Shown piece by piece: positions 34,830-46,395 of a stretch of DNA of 64,000 bases. The DNA is from Tetragonia tetragonoides (Eukaryota; Streptophyta; Magnoliopsida; Caryophyllales; Aizoaceae). A model generated the notes under the pieces. That model was not told the origin of the DNA. It saw only the letters and a program-made list of their open reading frames with translations, and ran no database searches. How positions within the stretch are numbered: position 1 is the stretch's first letter; each line of letters opens with the position of its first letter. The stretch covers positions 23,287,001 to 23,351,000 of the forward strand of contig CM076153.1 in assembly GCA_038025085.1 (NCBI GenBank), written 5' to 3'. The position numbers and the translations under genes are program-made.

Positions 34830-36240
34830 TAGAAGAACCACACCCCTCTTTCGTAAGTGCTTTACTTACGCCTCAAGAACAAGAGGAATATGTCAAGCTT
34901 CTCTCGGAGTACAAAGACGTATTCGCTTGGAGTTATGAAGAGATGCCCGGACTTGACCCAAAAGTCGTAGTTCATCACTTGGCAATCAAAAAGGGAGTAT
35001 CCCCAAGAAAGCAATCATTGCGTCACTTTCGACCAGAGTTACTTTCGGAAAATCGAGAAAGAAGTCAACAAGCTCATCAAAGCCGGCTTCGTTCGCGAGG
35101 TTAAGTATCCCATATGGGTTGCAAAAATTGTTCCTGTTAGGAAGAAAAATGGCCAACTTCGAATCCGTGTTGACTTTCGGGACTTAATTGAAGCATGTCC
35201 AAATGATGACTTTCCCCTTTCTGTGATAGAGATAATGATCGACGCTACTACTGGTCATGAAGCCTTATCCTTTATGGATTGCACCGCTAGTTACAACCAA
35301 ATACATATGGTGCCACAAGATCAGGAAGCCACAGCCTTTCGTACTCAAAAGGGAATACTTTGCTACAAGGTGATGCCGTTTGGCTTAAAAAATGCTGGAG
35401 CCACATATCAACGAGCCATGTAGCAAATTTTTGAGGACATGATGCATAAAACAGTTGAGTGCTATGTCGATGATCTCGTGGTCAAATCCAAGAAACGAGC
35501 AAACCATTGCAAGACCTTCGCCAAATCTTCGAAAGACTCCGAAGATGTCAATTGAGGATGAACCCACTTAAATGTGAATTCGGAGTTACTTCGGGAAATT
35601 TCCTTGGCTTTATTGTCAGACATAGAGGAATTGAAATTGACCAGTCTAAAATCAAGGCGATCCAAGACATGCCCGAACCAAAGATTCTTAAAGACCTTCG
35701 GAGCCTTCAAGGTCATCTTGCATACAGTCGAAGGTTCATCTCCAACCTCGCAGGACGGTGTCATCCATTTAGTCATCTCATGAAAAAGGATGCTCCATTT
35801 AATTGGGGTGACTCGTGTCGCGCCGCCTTCGATAGCATCAAGAAGTATCCGTCTACACCGTTAGTTTTGGGGGCAATAATTCATGGAAAATCACTTATCC
35901 TCTACATCGCAGCACAAGAACGATCCCTGGGGGCATTATGTGCACAAGAAAATGAAGAGGGTAAGGAAAGAGCCCTATACTACTTGAGTCGCACTTTGGT
36001 AGGCGTAGAGTTGAACTACTCACCAATTGAAAAGATGTGCTTGGCGCTCATTTTTGCAATCCAAAAGTTGAAGCACTACATGCAAGGGCACACAGTGAGG
36101 ATCATATCCAAAGCCGACCCTATCAAGTACATATTGTCAAGGCCGGTCTTGTCAGGTCGACTTGCCAAATGGGCAGTACTGATTAAGCAACACGACATCG
36201 AGTATGTGTCTCAAAGGGCCATCAAAGGGCAAGCATTGAC
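34830..36240 (+). pseudogene. pol: Element E reverse transcriptase and first RNase H (broken)
   Basis: DVFAWSYEEMPGLDP opens RT. A frame change near 35040 is followed by ALSFMDCTASYNQIHM, FGLKNAGATYQRAM, a TAG at 35421-35423, and the catalytic YVDD (35463-35474). A further shift near 35500 leads to the frame 35507-36907, with MNPLKCEFGVTSGNFLGF, the thumb, and the RNase H motifs LILYIAAQERSLGALCAQ and YSPIEKMCLALIFA. Catalytic residues persist despite the breaks. Confidence 0.9.
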
Positions 36241-36329
36241 CGACTTTCTAGCCGATCACCTAATCCCTGCAGAATGGGAACTCACAATCGACTTGCCAGG
36301 TGAAGAAGTGTTCCTTAATGAAATAGTGC

Positions 36330-36907
36330 CTCCATGGGAAATGTATTTTGACGGGGCCGCACGCCAAGACGGTGCTGGAGCGAGAGTAGTCTTCATATCT
36401 CCGGAAAAACATGTGTTGCCATACTCCTTTACGCTTACTCAGTTATATTCCAACAATGTGGCCGAGTATCAAGCTCTCATTTTGGGTCTTCAAATGGCAC
36501 TGAAAATAGGTGTAAAGGATTGTGACATATATGGTGATTCGCAATTGGTGAATAACCAACTTCTCAACGACTATGAAGTCAAAAAGGAAGACTTGATCCT
36601 ATATCATCAATTTGCCTCGCAGTTATTGGATAGGCTCAACACAGTCAAGTTGGGACATGTTCCAAGGAGTGCCAACAAGATGGCTGACGCACTTGCAAAT
36701 CTCGCAGTCACTTTGGCACTGGGGGCAAAGGATCACATGTCCGTCCCTATATGCAAAGAGTGGGTTGTGGCGCCACTTGAAGAAAAAATTGATGGAGAAG
36801 TAAATCTCATATCTGTCTATCAAATTGACAAAGAGGATTGGCGCCAACCACTAATCCACTTCTTGGAGCACGCAAGGTTACCAAATGACCCAAGGCATAA
36901 AACATAA
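36330..36907 (+). pseudogene. Element E second (archaeal-type) RNase H
   Basis: MYFDGAARQDGAGA, NNVAEYQALILGL, YGDSQLVNNQ and KMADALANLA carry all four expected acidic residues in one open frame. A TAA at 36905-36907 interrupts the frame just before integrase, which continues in the same frame; a single base change explains it. Confidence 0.88.
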
Positions 36908-38089
36908 ATTCGTCGACGAGCTGCCCGCTTCATATACTACAAAGAAACACTTTATCGTCGATCATTCCTTGGAATTTGGATGAGATGCCTAGGAGAAGAA
37001 GAGGCGACTCAAGCAGTTAAAGGTGCTCACTCAGGAATATGTGGTGCCCACCAATCCGGTCCAAAACTCTATGACAGTGTCAAGAGAATGGGGTATTACT
37101 GGCCAACCATGGTACAAGACTGCATGGACTATGCAAAAAGATGTGATGCTTGTCAATTCCATGCAAACTTCATCCATCAACCTCCTGAACCATTGCATCC
37201 AACAGTGGCATCTTGGCCTTTTGAAGCTTGGGGACTCGATGTAGTAGGACCCATCACACCTAAGTCTTCAGCTGGTCACTTATACATCCTGGCTGCAACT
37301 GATTACTTTTCTAAATGGGCAGAAGGAGTCCCTCTCCGTGAAGTCAAAAAGGAGAATGTCGTCGACTTCATTAGAACACACATAATATATCGATATGGCG
37401 TACCACGATACATTATCACTGATAAAGGTAAGTCATGTGTTAATAAGTTGGTGACGATTTTGTGTGTGAAATTCAAGTTTGTCCAACATAACTCATCGAT
37501 GTACAATGCCCTTGCAAATGGTTTGGCTGAAGCTTTCAACAAGATGCTTTGCAACTTGTTAAGCAAGATAGTCTCAAATCCCAAAAAGAAAGATTGTCAT
37601 GAAAGGCTTGACGAAGCCATGTGGGCATACCGCACTACTTACAAGACGCCAACCCAATCAACTCCTTATGCTCTTGTGTACGGTGTGGAGACTGTCTTGC
37701 CTTGGGAGTTTGAAATCCCATCCTTGCGGGTCGCTATACAGGAAGGTCTCACGGATGATGAAAAAGATAAGCTTTGCCTAACAGAGTTGGAGGCCCTTGA
37801 GGAGAAAAGGATCGAGGCACAACAAAAGTTGCAATGTTATCAAGCACGCTTGTCACATGCCTTCAATAAAAAAGTTCGTCCTCACTCTTTCCAAGTTGGG
37901 GATATGGTCCTTGCAGTCAGAAGGCCTATCATCGTCTCACACAAAACTAAAAGCAAGTTTACTTCTAAGTGGGATGACCCATATGTCGTTCAAGAGGTCT
38001 ATACAAATGGTGCTTATAAGATTGTTGATGGTGAAGGACTTAGAATTGGCCCTATCAACGGCAAGTTCTTGAAGCGTTACTATCCTTGA
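36908..38089 (+). pseudogene. Element E integrase
   Basis: Same frame as the RNase H, open from 36908 to the stop at 38087-38089. It has an HHCC finger (AHSGICGAHQ...CDACQFHAN) and a DDE core: AATDYFSKWAEG, IITDKGKSC (DNG changed to DKG next to the second Asp) and NGLAEAFNKML. The C-terminal KVRPHSFQVGDMVL and the end FLKRYYP are typical. Apart from the upstream stop this is the best preserved domain of element E. Confidence 0.92.
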
Positions 38090-38154
38090 AGAGTGCATCA
38101 CTATGCTCCTAAGCAAGTGCTTAAACTGCAAAAAAAAAATAAAAAAATAAAAAA

Positions 38155-38268
38155 CATTGTACTACTCCTGGCCCGCAAGAGTATAAACTGTGAACGGCTA
38201 AACAAAAAAAAAAACATTGTAGTACTCCTGCCCGCAAGAGTATAAGCTGTGAACGGCGAAAAAATTAA
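38155..38268. repeat. 60-bp tandem duplication after element E integrase
   Basis: Units at 38155-38214 and 38215-38268, each with CATTGTA(C/G)TACTCCTG, CCCGCAAGAGTATAA and CTGTGAACGGC, separated by A-runs. Confidence 0.8.
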
Positions 38269-38287
38269 ATAAAATAATTTCTTTTCT

Positions 38288-38352
38288 TGAACTACGTTAT
38301 GGCTTGATATTATTTAGAGATTGCATGCTCTTATAAGTACGTAGGCAGCTTG
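38288..38352 (+). promoter_or_regulatory. Conserved post-integrase motif (element E)
   Basis: GAACTACGTTATGGC, a spacer, then AAGTACGTAGGCAGC. It aligns with the GAAGTACGAGCG...GGATACGTAGG motif of A and B, though E is a different sub-lineage. Confidence 0.5.
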
Positions 38353-38502
38353 GCAACACAAAACCAAGTACATTCAAACAAATAAAGAAAAAAAATTGTT
38401 CTTTATTCATAAAAGAATGGAGTCGACAATACATAAGGGAAGTCTATGTTCGCAGCTGAGTAAAATAAATAAACAAGAAATAAGCATAAGAGCAATCATT
38501 CT

Positions 38503-38965
38503 GAGTCCATCCACTCTTCGGGTTTAAGTGATGACCGAAGCTCCAAAAGGCTCTTTCTGTGCTCCTCGAATTGGGCAGCTTCCTCAGGTGTTAAAGTTGG
38601 CTCGACTCTATCTCCGCTAGAACTCGTGGCATCTCTACAACGTGTGCTTCGACTTGGCTCACCAAAGTTGCTTTAGCCTCCAGGTCACCTGTCAATTGAC
38701 ATCCTTCTTCTCGAGCATTGCGTAGCTCTTCCTCTAGATTCACAACCTGTTGTTCGACTCTCGAGTGTTTCCTAACTCTCGGCGCGCACAGTATTGAGAC
38801 TTGATTCTGCTTCAGTGACCTTTACTGTATGTACTGCCACTTCTCGTTCTAAGTCGACAGGCCACTTGCGTTGCGCAACAGCATGTTCCAATGTAAGGTA
38901 AGATCTAACAGAAGCCACGTATGAGTCCACCTTATGCTTCAGTGAGGTAGGATCTGTTAGAAACA
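38503..38965 (-). pseudogene. Element E antisense gene remnant (coiled-coil protein)
   Basis: Minus strand, convergent with integrase. A plausible acceptor TTTCTAACAG precedes ATCCTACCTCACTG (exon start near 38953). The frame reads LKHKVDSYVASVRSYLTLEH and LEREVAVHTVKVTEAESSL, and after a stop and shifts ends EEAAQFEEHRKSLLELRSSL then KPEEWMDSE at about 38503. Heptads and charge indicate a coiled coil, as in the antisense gene of element D. No 5' exon was identified; upstream sequence runs into element D at 39287. Confidence 0.5.
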
Positions 38966-39286
38966 AGGCTAATGAAGGAACATACTTATCTCAAAAGAAA
39001 GTCGTGGTGTGACGAATCACTGCCCTAGAGTCAAATTTGCCTCCACACGTACACTAGGGAATTTCAGGCAACCGACCTCCAGGGATACACGACAACCAAA
39101 GCTCCGGTGTACTGCGATGCAATGGTTTTGAGAGCAAACTGATCTACTGCCAAGACTAGAGAATAAGAGAGGATTTGAGAGTGTATGTTTCCGTTTCTCC
39201 AAAAGAAATGAAGAAACAAAGTATATAAAGACAAGAAAGATGTAACCGTAAACAATTAAAGTGCGGCGGATTTTTAGAGAGGTAAT

Positions 39287-39822
39287 TGTTGGGACCCAAA
39301 ATATGGATTTTGACCAACCTTTGACAGCCACGTCACCAGAGAGGGTCCAAAGGTTAACGGCCAATAGTGGGCCGACACGTGGCAGCCAATGGGCTGTAAA
39401 AGAAAGCCCCCTACAATCCTGGAAATGTTCCTTAGCGCGTCAGCATGATTTGAGCTGACAGGTCTGGCCCATAAATACTATAAATGGCAGGCCCATTTAT
39501 CGAGGCGCTGAGGTTTCCGCCTGACATCTGACAGGGTACGGAATCGCGTGTCCGAAAGCTGATGTCCTATAAATATGCGGTCACTAGTCATTTAGGTAAC
39601 TTTTGATCTTCTCTCTCTAGCATAACTTTCTAGATTCTCTCTGGACTTTCTCTCTCTTCCTGCAAAAATATTTGACTTGACTGTCGGAGGGGCCCCCTCC
39701 CGGAAACCCCCCGGGGCAGTCACGTGCTCTATTTTGCAGGTCGCCTGTGTAGACCATCAGCTCCGTTGCTCCCTCACCTCGACATATTCTTAGTCGACCC
39801 CTTAGAAAAGAGCCCCGAAACA
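39287..39822 (+). repeat. Element D 5' LTR
   Basis: TGTTGGGACC...CCCGAAACA, about 536 bp, followed by a classic primer-binding site. It has a TATA box at 39568 and ends TG...CA. The start is inferred from the TG and the change of context; no second copy is present to confirm it. Confidence 0.65.
39568..39575 (+). promoter_or_regulatory. TATA box of element D LTR
   Basis: TATAAATA, 250 bp before the LTR end. Confidence 0.6.
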
Positions 39823-39823
39823 T

Positions 39824-39841
39824 TGGCGCCGTCTGTGGGGA
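39824..39841 (+). other. Primer-binding site of element D
   Basis: TGGCGCCGTCTGTGGGGA, a form common in plant Tat and Athila elements, one base after the LTR. Confidence 0.8.
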
Positions 39842-39928
39842 GCTCTTTGTTGAATGGTCTACTCCACAAGATCCAGAGATTACATACTTTCTTCTCCCCT
39901 CAACTCTCAACCTCTCTACCAAAACCAA

Positions 39929-41680
39929 ATGGAGACTTTGGAAGAAGTTGGTTTCCGCGTGGAGGACGAGACTAGAAAGTCAGCGCAGTCTAGTGAGACC
40001 CCCCAATCCTCGGGAGGCCACTTGGGTTGGCGTTCAGCTCGTCAAGCCCAGTACGTCACATAAAAACACCTCGAGAAATCCATGCATAGCATGCAAAAAT
40101 CCATGTTCAATATGCAGAAGTCTATGATGGATCTCTTCCATAGAGAGATGAAGAAAGGGGTGAGAATGCTCGCTCAAGTGGCTGCGGCGACTCAACCCAG
40201 ACTCCATGCTGCGCCACGCCCTAGCCCGTCGCAGTCCACTGGCCAGAATCCCAATGAAGGCGGGCGCCAGGTGGGCAGTCGTCACATTCTCACAATTCCC
40301 GGTCGTCAAGACCCCTCTATGATGACTCGCCCAAACCCTGGAAAAAGCACTCGCCAGCTCTCAAAGCGTGAGGGTAAGAGGCCTATTGACCCACAGGTCG
40401 CCCAAGAGACCCATTCACGACTAGCCCACCCTGGGGGCCATTCCCAGGTAGACGCTCGCGTATACTTGAACAACAAGAAGCTGCTCTACTCTCAACAGAA
40501 ACACCTAGCTAGGTCGACCACCACTCCTGTTATGGCAAACAGCCAGCCTTCACTTCATCTCATATCGGAGGTGTCGTCCATGCCCAGGTCTCAAGGTAAA
40601 CAACCCTTTCCTATCTACTCAGATTGTGGGGCGGGTGAATATGAGGAGGAGACATATGGGGCAGGCGAGTACGACCTAGGCTATGGGGGCGAGTATGACA
40701 ACTATGAAAACAATAAGGCTGAATATGATGATTTTGAACCTAACCCACCCAAGGGTGACGGGGCTGGCTGCAGTCGCCCTTTGAGCGATCGCCTAGGCCC
40801 CACGGGTAGGCTCCCACTAATGCCTCTACCATTCAGCAAAGCCATCATGAACGCCCCCATGCCCCCAAAACCAAGAGTGCCTTCTATGCCCTCTTACGCT
40901 GGAAAAACAGACCCAGACGACCACTTGGCTATATTTGAATCCAAAATGATGTTACATGCCGCCAGTGACGCGGTCTGGTGCCGATACTTCCAGTCTACCC
41001 TAACGGGTGCAGCTTTGAGGTGGCTCAAAAACCTCACCCCAGCAAGCATTCATAACTTTGACAAGTTGGCCAAAGAATTTTCAGACAGATTTATGGCACA
41101 CAAACAGAAAAAGAAAACAAGTGTCCACCTTCAAGGGATCGTTCAAAAGGAGAATGAAGATCTTAGAAGCTACCTCAAGAGGTTTAATGACGAGGCTAGT
41201 CAGATCGCCCACCTTTCAATTGAAGCCTCCTACATCGCCTTCATGAATGACCTGCAAGATGAGGACCTTAAATTCTCACTCGCCAAGAAGGCCAAGGAAG
41301 CAGAACGCATTTGCCTACTTAATGCAGAACGCAGACGCCTACTTAATGCAGAACTCTTTTGCCTACTTAACGCAGAACGCAGATGCCTACTTAACCGCTA
41401 CAGACTTTGTAGGGTTAAAGAGGCCAAGGAAGAAGAAGGCCCATGAACGGGCGTTTACTATTGAAGACAAACCCAAGAACAAGAAGCCCCCTAATGGGCG
41501 CGCCCTCGCCCTTCAAAATGGATATACGGACCTTATTTATGGAGATAAGGGACCAGATGACCTTGCCAACACCTCCACCCCTCACAACTCCCGAGCAGTA
41601 CAGGAACAAAGCAAAGTTTTGCGAATATCACAAAGAGCATGGCTACTACACGAACACATGCAGGTTTCTTGATCGGCTGC
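39929..41680 (+). pseudogene. gag: Element D gag (broken)
   Basis: The ATG at 39929 opens METLEEVGFRVEDE; a TAA at 40061-40063 is followed by the same frame to 41446. It has a Met/Lys/Gln-rich heptad region (MHSMQKSMFNMQKSMMDL), a Gly/Tyr/Glu-rich segment, and the Gag core PSYAGKTDPDDHLAIFESKM, ALRWLKNLTPASI and ENEDLRSYLKRFNDEASQIA. A 24-bp tandem repeat (41303-41398) follows the core. A frame change then leads to the zinc-knuckle-like CEYHKEHGYYTNTC (~41618-41660). Nonfunctional as it stands. Confidence 0.85.
41303..41398 (+). repeat. 24-bp tandem repeat inside element D gag, 4 copies
   Basis: Units at 41303, 41327, 41351 and 41375, each with GCCTACTTAA(T/C)GCAGAAC-type sequence. Being 24 bp, the repeat keeps frame and would add four 8-residue blocks (LLNAERRR-like). 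Confidence 0.85.
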
Positions 41681-41689
41681 TCAGGGTGT

Positions 41690-42240
41690 GGGCCAAAGAG
41701 GGCAAATTAAACAAGTACCTTAAGGAGGCGAAGGGCAAGATCGTTCATTCGGTCAAGGCCATTGATGAAGCAGAAGGTAGCGCCAGCACAAAATTCTGTG
41801 CAGTTATCTCAGGAGGCTTCGCCTCAGGAGGCCCAGCGGTTGCAGGGAGGAAAACCTATGTTCGAAGTCTCAGACAAAACTTGATGGTGAAACCCCTCAC
41901 AATGCTAGAAATAACTTTTAAGGCGCAAGATAGACAAGACTTGCACCTACCCCACGACGACCCCTTGGTCGTCCCAATGAAGATAAGTGATCTGATTGTT
42001 CCTAAGATTCTAATAGACACCGGCAGTTCAGCCGATTTCATCCACATTAACTGCCTACAAAAGCTTGCTGGGGCCGAGGAAAACATGTTCAGATACGCCT
42101 CACTAGTGGTGAGCTTTGGCGGCCACAACGTCGAACCATTGGGGACAGCCAAGCTGAAAGTCAGGGTAGGGGACAAGAAACTCAACAAAGTACGGACCAT
42201 CGATGTCGACTTCCTTGTCTTTGATGTTCCGTTGGCATAA
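41690..42240 (+). pseudogene. Element D aspartic protease
   Basis: Frame 41443-42240. ILIDTGSSADFIH (~42009-42047) has the canonical DTG, and DVDFLVFDVPLA precedes a TAA at 42238-42240, in place of the usual Tyr-Asn-Ala. The frame then continues to another stop at 42256-42258. The protease core looks intact; the exit to RT is not. Confidence 0.82.
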
Positions 42241-42549
42241 AACGCCTTTATTGGGTGACCCCCCCTGAACAAGATCAAAGCGGTCATCGCCACCCATATG
42301 TTGATGCTGAAGTTCGAATGTGATGATGGGACAGTGGGTAAGCTTTGTGGAAGCCAGGCAGAGGCAAGAGAGTGTTACTACACTTCTCTAAAGCTCCAGC
42401 CCGCAGTAAGGGCGGATCCATTGGATGTCCCCGACATTCCGGAGAGCAGCAAGGCCCCCCTCAAAGACCCATCGGCTGGTAAGAAGCGGAAGTGAGAAAA
42501 GTCAGAGCCCCCCAAAGAACTGGGACCAATCATTATGTCGATCGATGCA

Positions 42550-43640
42550 ATAGAGATCGACGCGTAGGTTGAGTTTGAGCACCATCCAGAGCCAATGGAA
42601 GAGGTTACAGAGCTCGCCCTAGACTCCACTCGCCCAGAGCACATGGTGAGGGTTGGGGGAATGCTTGGTCAAGAAACCCAAAGCAAGATCCACCAACTCC
42701 TCATTGAGTATCAGGACATATTTGCATTCTTTGTGGGAGAAATGCCCAGCATTGACCCAAAAGTCATCATCCACAAACTAAGTGTCGATCCCCGGATTAA
42801 ACCGGTCAAACAAAAAAAGAGAAATCTGGGCTCTGAGAAAAACGCTGCAGTCCAAGAAGAGGTCAAGAAACTCCTAGAGGTGGGGTTCATCAGAGAGTGC
42901 CAATATCCAGAGTGGGTGGCCAATGTGGTAATGGTGAAGAAATCCGGCGGCTCCTGGCGTATGTGCGTCGACTTCACGGACTTAAACAAGGCGTGTCCTA
43001 AGGATAGCTTCCCTCTACCCAGGATCGAAGGACTTGTCGACTCCACGGCTGGTCACGCCGCCCTTAGCTTCCTGGACGCCTTTTCGGGCTACCATCAGCT
43101 AGCCCTTGACCCCGACGACCAGGAGCACACAGCATTTGTTACGGAACGAGGTCTGTTTTGTTACACAGCAATGTCGTTTGGACTTAAAAACGCTGGCGCC
43201 ACTTACCAGCTCTTGGTGAACAAACTTTTTGCTGATCAGTTGGGAAAGAATATGGAAGCGTAAGTCGATGATATGATAGTGAAGAGTGTGACAGTCGTCG
43301 ACCGCATCAGCGACCTCAAAGAGACATTTGAGACTTCGCGGAAGTTTAGGATGAAACTCAACCCCAAGAAGTGTACTTTTGGGGTGGAGGCTGGGAAATT
43401 CCCAGGCTATGTCATCAGCCAAAAGGGAATCGACGCAAATCCAGACAAGGTCCAAGCAGTGCTCGACATGCAAGCTCCAAGAAATATTAAAGAGATATAG
43501 AAACTCACAGGCTGTGTCGCCGCCCTAAGACGGTTCATGTCTAAATCAGCGGAGCATGTCTCCCTTTCTTTGATATACTGAAGAAAAAAGGAAACTATGA
43601 ATGGACGCCAAAAGCAGAGTCAGCGTTCGACAATCTGAAA
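42550..43640 (+). pseudogene. pol: Element D reverse transcriptase (broken at the active site)
   Basis: QDIFAFFVGEMPSIDPKVI, GFIRECQYPEWVANVVMVKK, RMCVDFTDLNKACPKD, ALSFLDAFSGYHQLAL and FGLKNAGATYQLLVNKLF are clear. The Tyr of YVDD is a TAA (43261-43263), followed by VDDM. The frame goes on with MKLNPKKCTFGVEAGKFPGY, a TAG at 43498-43500, and the thumb in other frames to ~43640. Confidence 0.9.
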
Positions 43641-43646
43641 CAATAC

Positions 43647-44480
43647 TTGGCCCAACTACCGAGAATGGTGAGCCGTGCCCCAAAAGAAGTGTTATACTTT
43701 TATCTGTCAGTAGCAGAAAATGTGATCAGTGCAGCCCTGATTATCGAACGAGAGGCGATTCAGGTCCCAGTCTACTATGTTAGCCATGCCCTTGCATGGG
43801 CTGAAACTAGATACCCTGAGATAGAGAAGTTCGGCCTCGCCCTCCTCATGGCCAGCAGAAAGTTAAAACCATACTTCGATTCACATCAAGTTGTGGTACT
43901 AACAAACCAACCTTTAAAAAAAGTACTGGAGAATCCAACGTTTTCTGGTCGAATGCTAAAATGGTCAGTCGAGCTGGGACCCTACGGGTTACAATTTGAA
44001 CCTCGCTGCGCCATCAAAGCACAGGTCCTTTCTGACTTCATAGTGGAATGCACCATTGGACCTGAAAAGAAAGAGGAGCCGGCTGAATTGTGGAGACTGT
44101 ACGTCGACGGCTCAGCCACATCCCATGGCAGCAGGGCCAGAATCATCATGATCAGCCCCGAGGGTAACAAGTACGAGTACGCCATGAGATTCCTATTCCC
44201 AGCTTCCAACAACGGAGCCGAGTATGAAGCATTGGTGGTAGGAATGGAAATGTGCTACGTCGCTGGGGCAAAATACATCAAAGCCTTCACAGACTCTAAA
44301 CTGGTTGTGGGACACATAAATGGCAACTATGAGGCCAGAGAAGACACCATGCAAAAGTACCTTGCCAAGGTCAAACAGGCGATTGAAAAGTATGACAGTT
44401 TTGAAGTCCAACACATCCCTAGGTCTGAGAACCAAGAGGCGGATGCCCTGGCCAAGTTAGCCAATTCGTCACCTAATGAT
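43647..44480 (+). pseudogene. Element D RNase H and second (archaeal-type) RNase H
   Basis: One open frame (43647-45164). First domain: YLSVAENVISAALIIERE and YPEIEKFGLALLMA. Second domain: LYVDGSATSHGSRA, NNGAEYEALVVGMEM, FTDSKLVVGHI and NQEADALAKLAN, with all four acidic residues. The dual RNase H order confirms Tat membership. Confidence 0.9.
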
Positions 44481-44559
44481 CATCCGAGATCCGTGTTTTG
44501 GGAAGTGCTCCCCAACAAGACCATTGAAGATAAACAAGTCGTATGGCTCGACAGATTTG

Positions 44560-45792
44560 AAGGTTGGATGGACCCAATAGTGCAATACCTAAGGCATGAC
44601 ATGTTGCCAGAAGACAAAGAAGAATTTGAGAGAATCAAGAAAAGGTCAGAGTGGTTTGTTTATCATGAAGGACTACTGTACAAGAGGGGTATCACTCAAC
44701 CCTTACTAAGGTGCCTTACCCCAGAAAAGGGGAAGGCCATACTAAAAGAAATCCATGAAGGCGATTGCACAGCCCACCTAGGAGCTCGTTCCCTGGCCGG
44801 GAAGGCGCTTCGCACCGGGTACTACTGGCCAACAATCAGTACAGATGTAGCGGAGCTAGTAAAAAAGTATGACAAATGCCAGAGGTTTGCTCCAGTCCAT
44901 AGACAGCCGGCAAAACAAACTCATGCCAATCTCAACACCCCTGCCATTCTCCAAGTGGGGAATGGACATCCTGGGCCCTTTCCCTACGGGCCGATACCAA
45001 AGAAAATACCTCCTTGTAGCAGTGGATTATTTTACCAAGTGGATCGAAGCAGAGTCCACCAAAAACGTCACTGTGAAAGATGTAACCAAGTTCATCGGGA
45101 AGAACATTATCACAAGGTTTGGCGTCCCCATGAACATGGTATTCGACAATGGCAAGCAATTTGACACACCCAAGCTCACTGATTTCCTTACCGTCAAGAC
45201 ACTTTTCACATCATTAGCTCGCCCTCAGACAAATGGCCAGGCTGAATCCGCCAATAAGCAGATTCTGAACAGGCTCAAAAAGAAACTCGACGACGCCAAA
45301 GGAAAATGGGTCGACGAGTTACAATGCGTGTTATGGGCCATAAGAACTACAGTGAAGAGTGCAACTAGCGAGAGCCCATTCATGCTGGTGTATGGCTCAG
45401 AAGCTGTCATGCCAGTTGAGATCAAGGAGCCTACGTGGCGGATGATTGAATTCGAAGAGGAAGAAAATTACCTAGCTATGGCGGAGGCTCTAGACCTCTT
45501 ACCTAAGTTGAGGGGCAATGCAGTCTTAAAGCAAGCAATCGCAAAGGTCCAAATGGCAAGAGAGTACAATAGGCGTGTTAAAGCTCACCCACTCCAAGTA
45601 GGCGACATGGTCCTCCGCAAAACTGAAGCTGTTGGGCAAGGGGCGATCCATGGTAAACTAACCGCCAATTGGGAATGACCCTACCTAGTCATTGAAGAAG
45701 TCATGAACGACACTTATCGCCTGTCCACTCTAGAGGGTGAACAACTGCCAAGGTCCTGGAATGTTGGCAATCTGAGGAAGTACTACATCTAG
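44560..45792 (+). pseudogene. Element D integrase (frameshifted)
   Basis: The frame from RNase H gives the HHCC region (HEGDCTAHLGARSL...CDKCQRFA) and then shifts near 44930. The next frame has WGMDILGPFPTGR, VAVDYFTKWIEAE, VFDNGKQFD and NGQAESANKQILNR, so the DDE triad is intact. It reads past a TGA at 45676-45678 (Trp/Arg position) to NLRKYYI and the stop at 45790-45792. Confidence 0.9.
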
Positions 45793-45951
45793 GTGATAGT
45801 GTTAAAATAAAACTCCTGAGATTTACTGCTTTAATCTTGTAAGTTTCAGGGGTGGCTTGTATGTAACTGCTCACATTGTATTGCAAATCTCAATGGAATC
45901 TTACAACCTTAAATTATCTTGTATTGCGATAACTGTAATAACTTCATCTAT

Positions 45952-46395
45952 GACTCGCCCGATTGAGCCATTCCTAAGGTCGCCCAACTGTACTCCATGT
46001 ACCCATGGGCCTAGCTCATCATTTAGTCCCATTGGACCCATTAGTGGGCAATGTGACTATGCTCTTACCTAGGACTCGCCCGATTGAGGCATTCCTAAGG
46101 TCGCCCAACTGTACTCCATGTACCCATGGGCCTAGCTCAGCATTTAGTCCCATTGGACCCATTAGTGGGCAATGTGACTATGCTATTACCTAGGACTCGC
46201 CCAATTGAGGTATTCCTAAGGTCGCCCAACTGTACTCAATGTACCCATGGGCCTAGCTCAGCATTTAGTCCCATTGGACCCATTAGTGGGAAATGTGACT
46301 ATGCTCTTACCTAGGACTCGCCCAATTGAGGCATTCCTAAGGTCGCCCAACTGTACTCCATGTACCTATGGGCCTAACTCAACATTTAGTCCCAT
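45952..46395 (+). repeat. 121-bp tandem array, left part (3.7 copies)
   Basis: Units start at 45952, 46073, 46194 and 46315, each beginning GACTCGCCC and containing TGTACCCATGGGCCTA and TAGTGGGCAATG. The fourth unit is cut by the CACTA element and resumes at 50341. It lies in the 3' untranslated part of element D, just after pol. Confidence 0.95.
46393..46395. repeat. Left target-site duplication of the CACTA element
   Basis: CAT, repeated at 50338-50340. Removing the element and one CAT restores the 121-bp repeat sequence. Confidence 0.9.

Larger units (their letters stand above)
31291..39286 (+). mobile_element. Element E: Tat-type retrotransposon, main part
   Basis: Resumes after element A and carries gag, protease, RT, both RNase H domains and integrase to 38089, then a short repeat, a conserved post-integrase motif and an antisense coiled-coil gene remnant. 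It ends where element D starts (39287). Its 3' LTR was not found, so it is either truncated or continues beyond element D, past the window. A and D belong to other sub-lineages by protein sequence. Confidence 0.85.

Noticed and set aside
39017..39364. 115-codon minus-strand frame upstream of the element E antisense remnant
   Set aside because: It crosses the start of element D's LTR, so it is a chimaera of two elements and cannot be an original gene.
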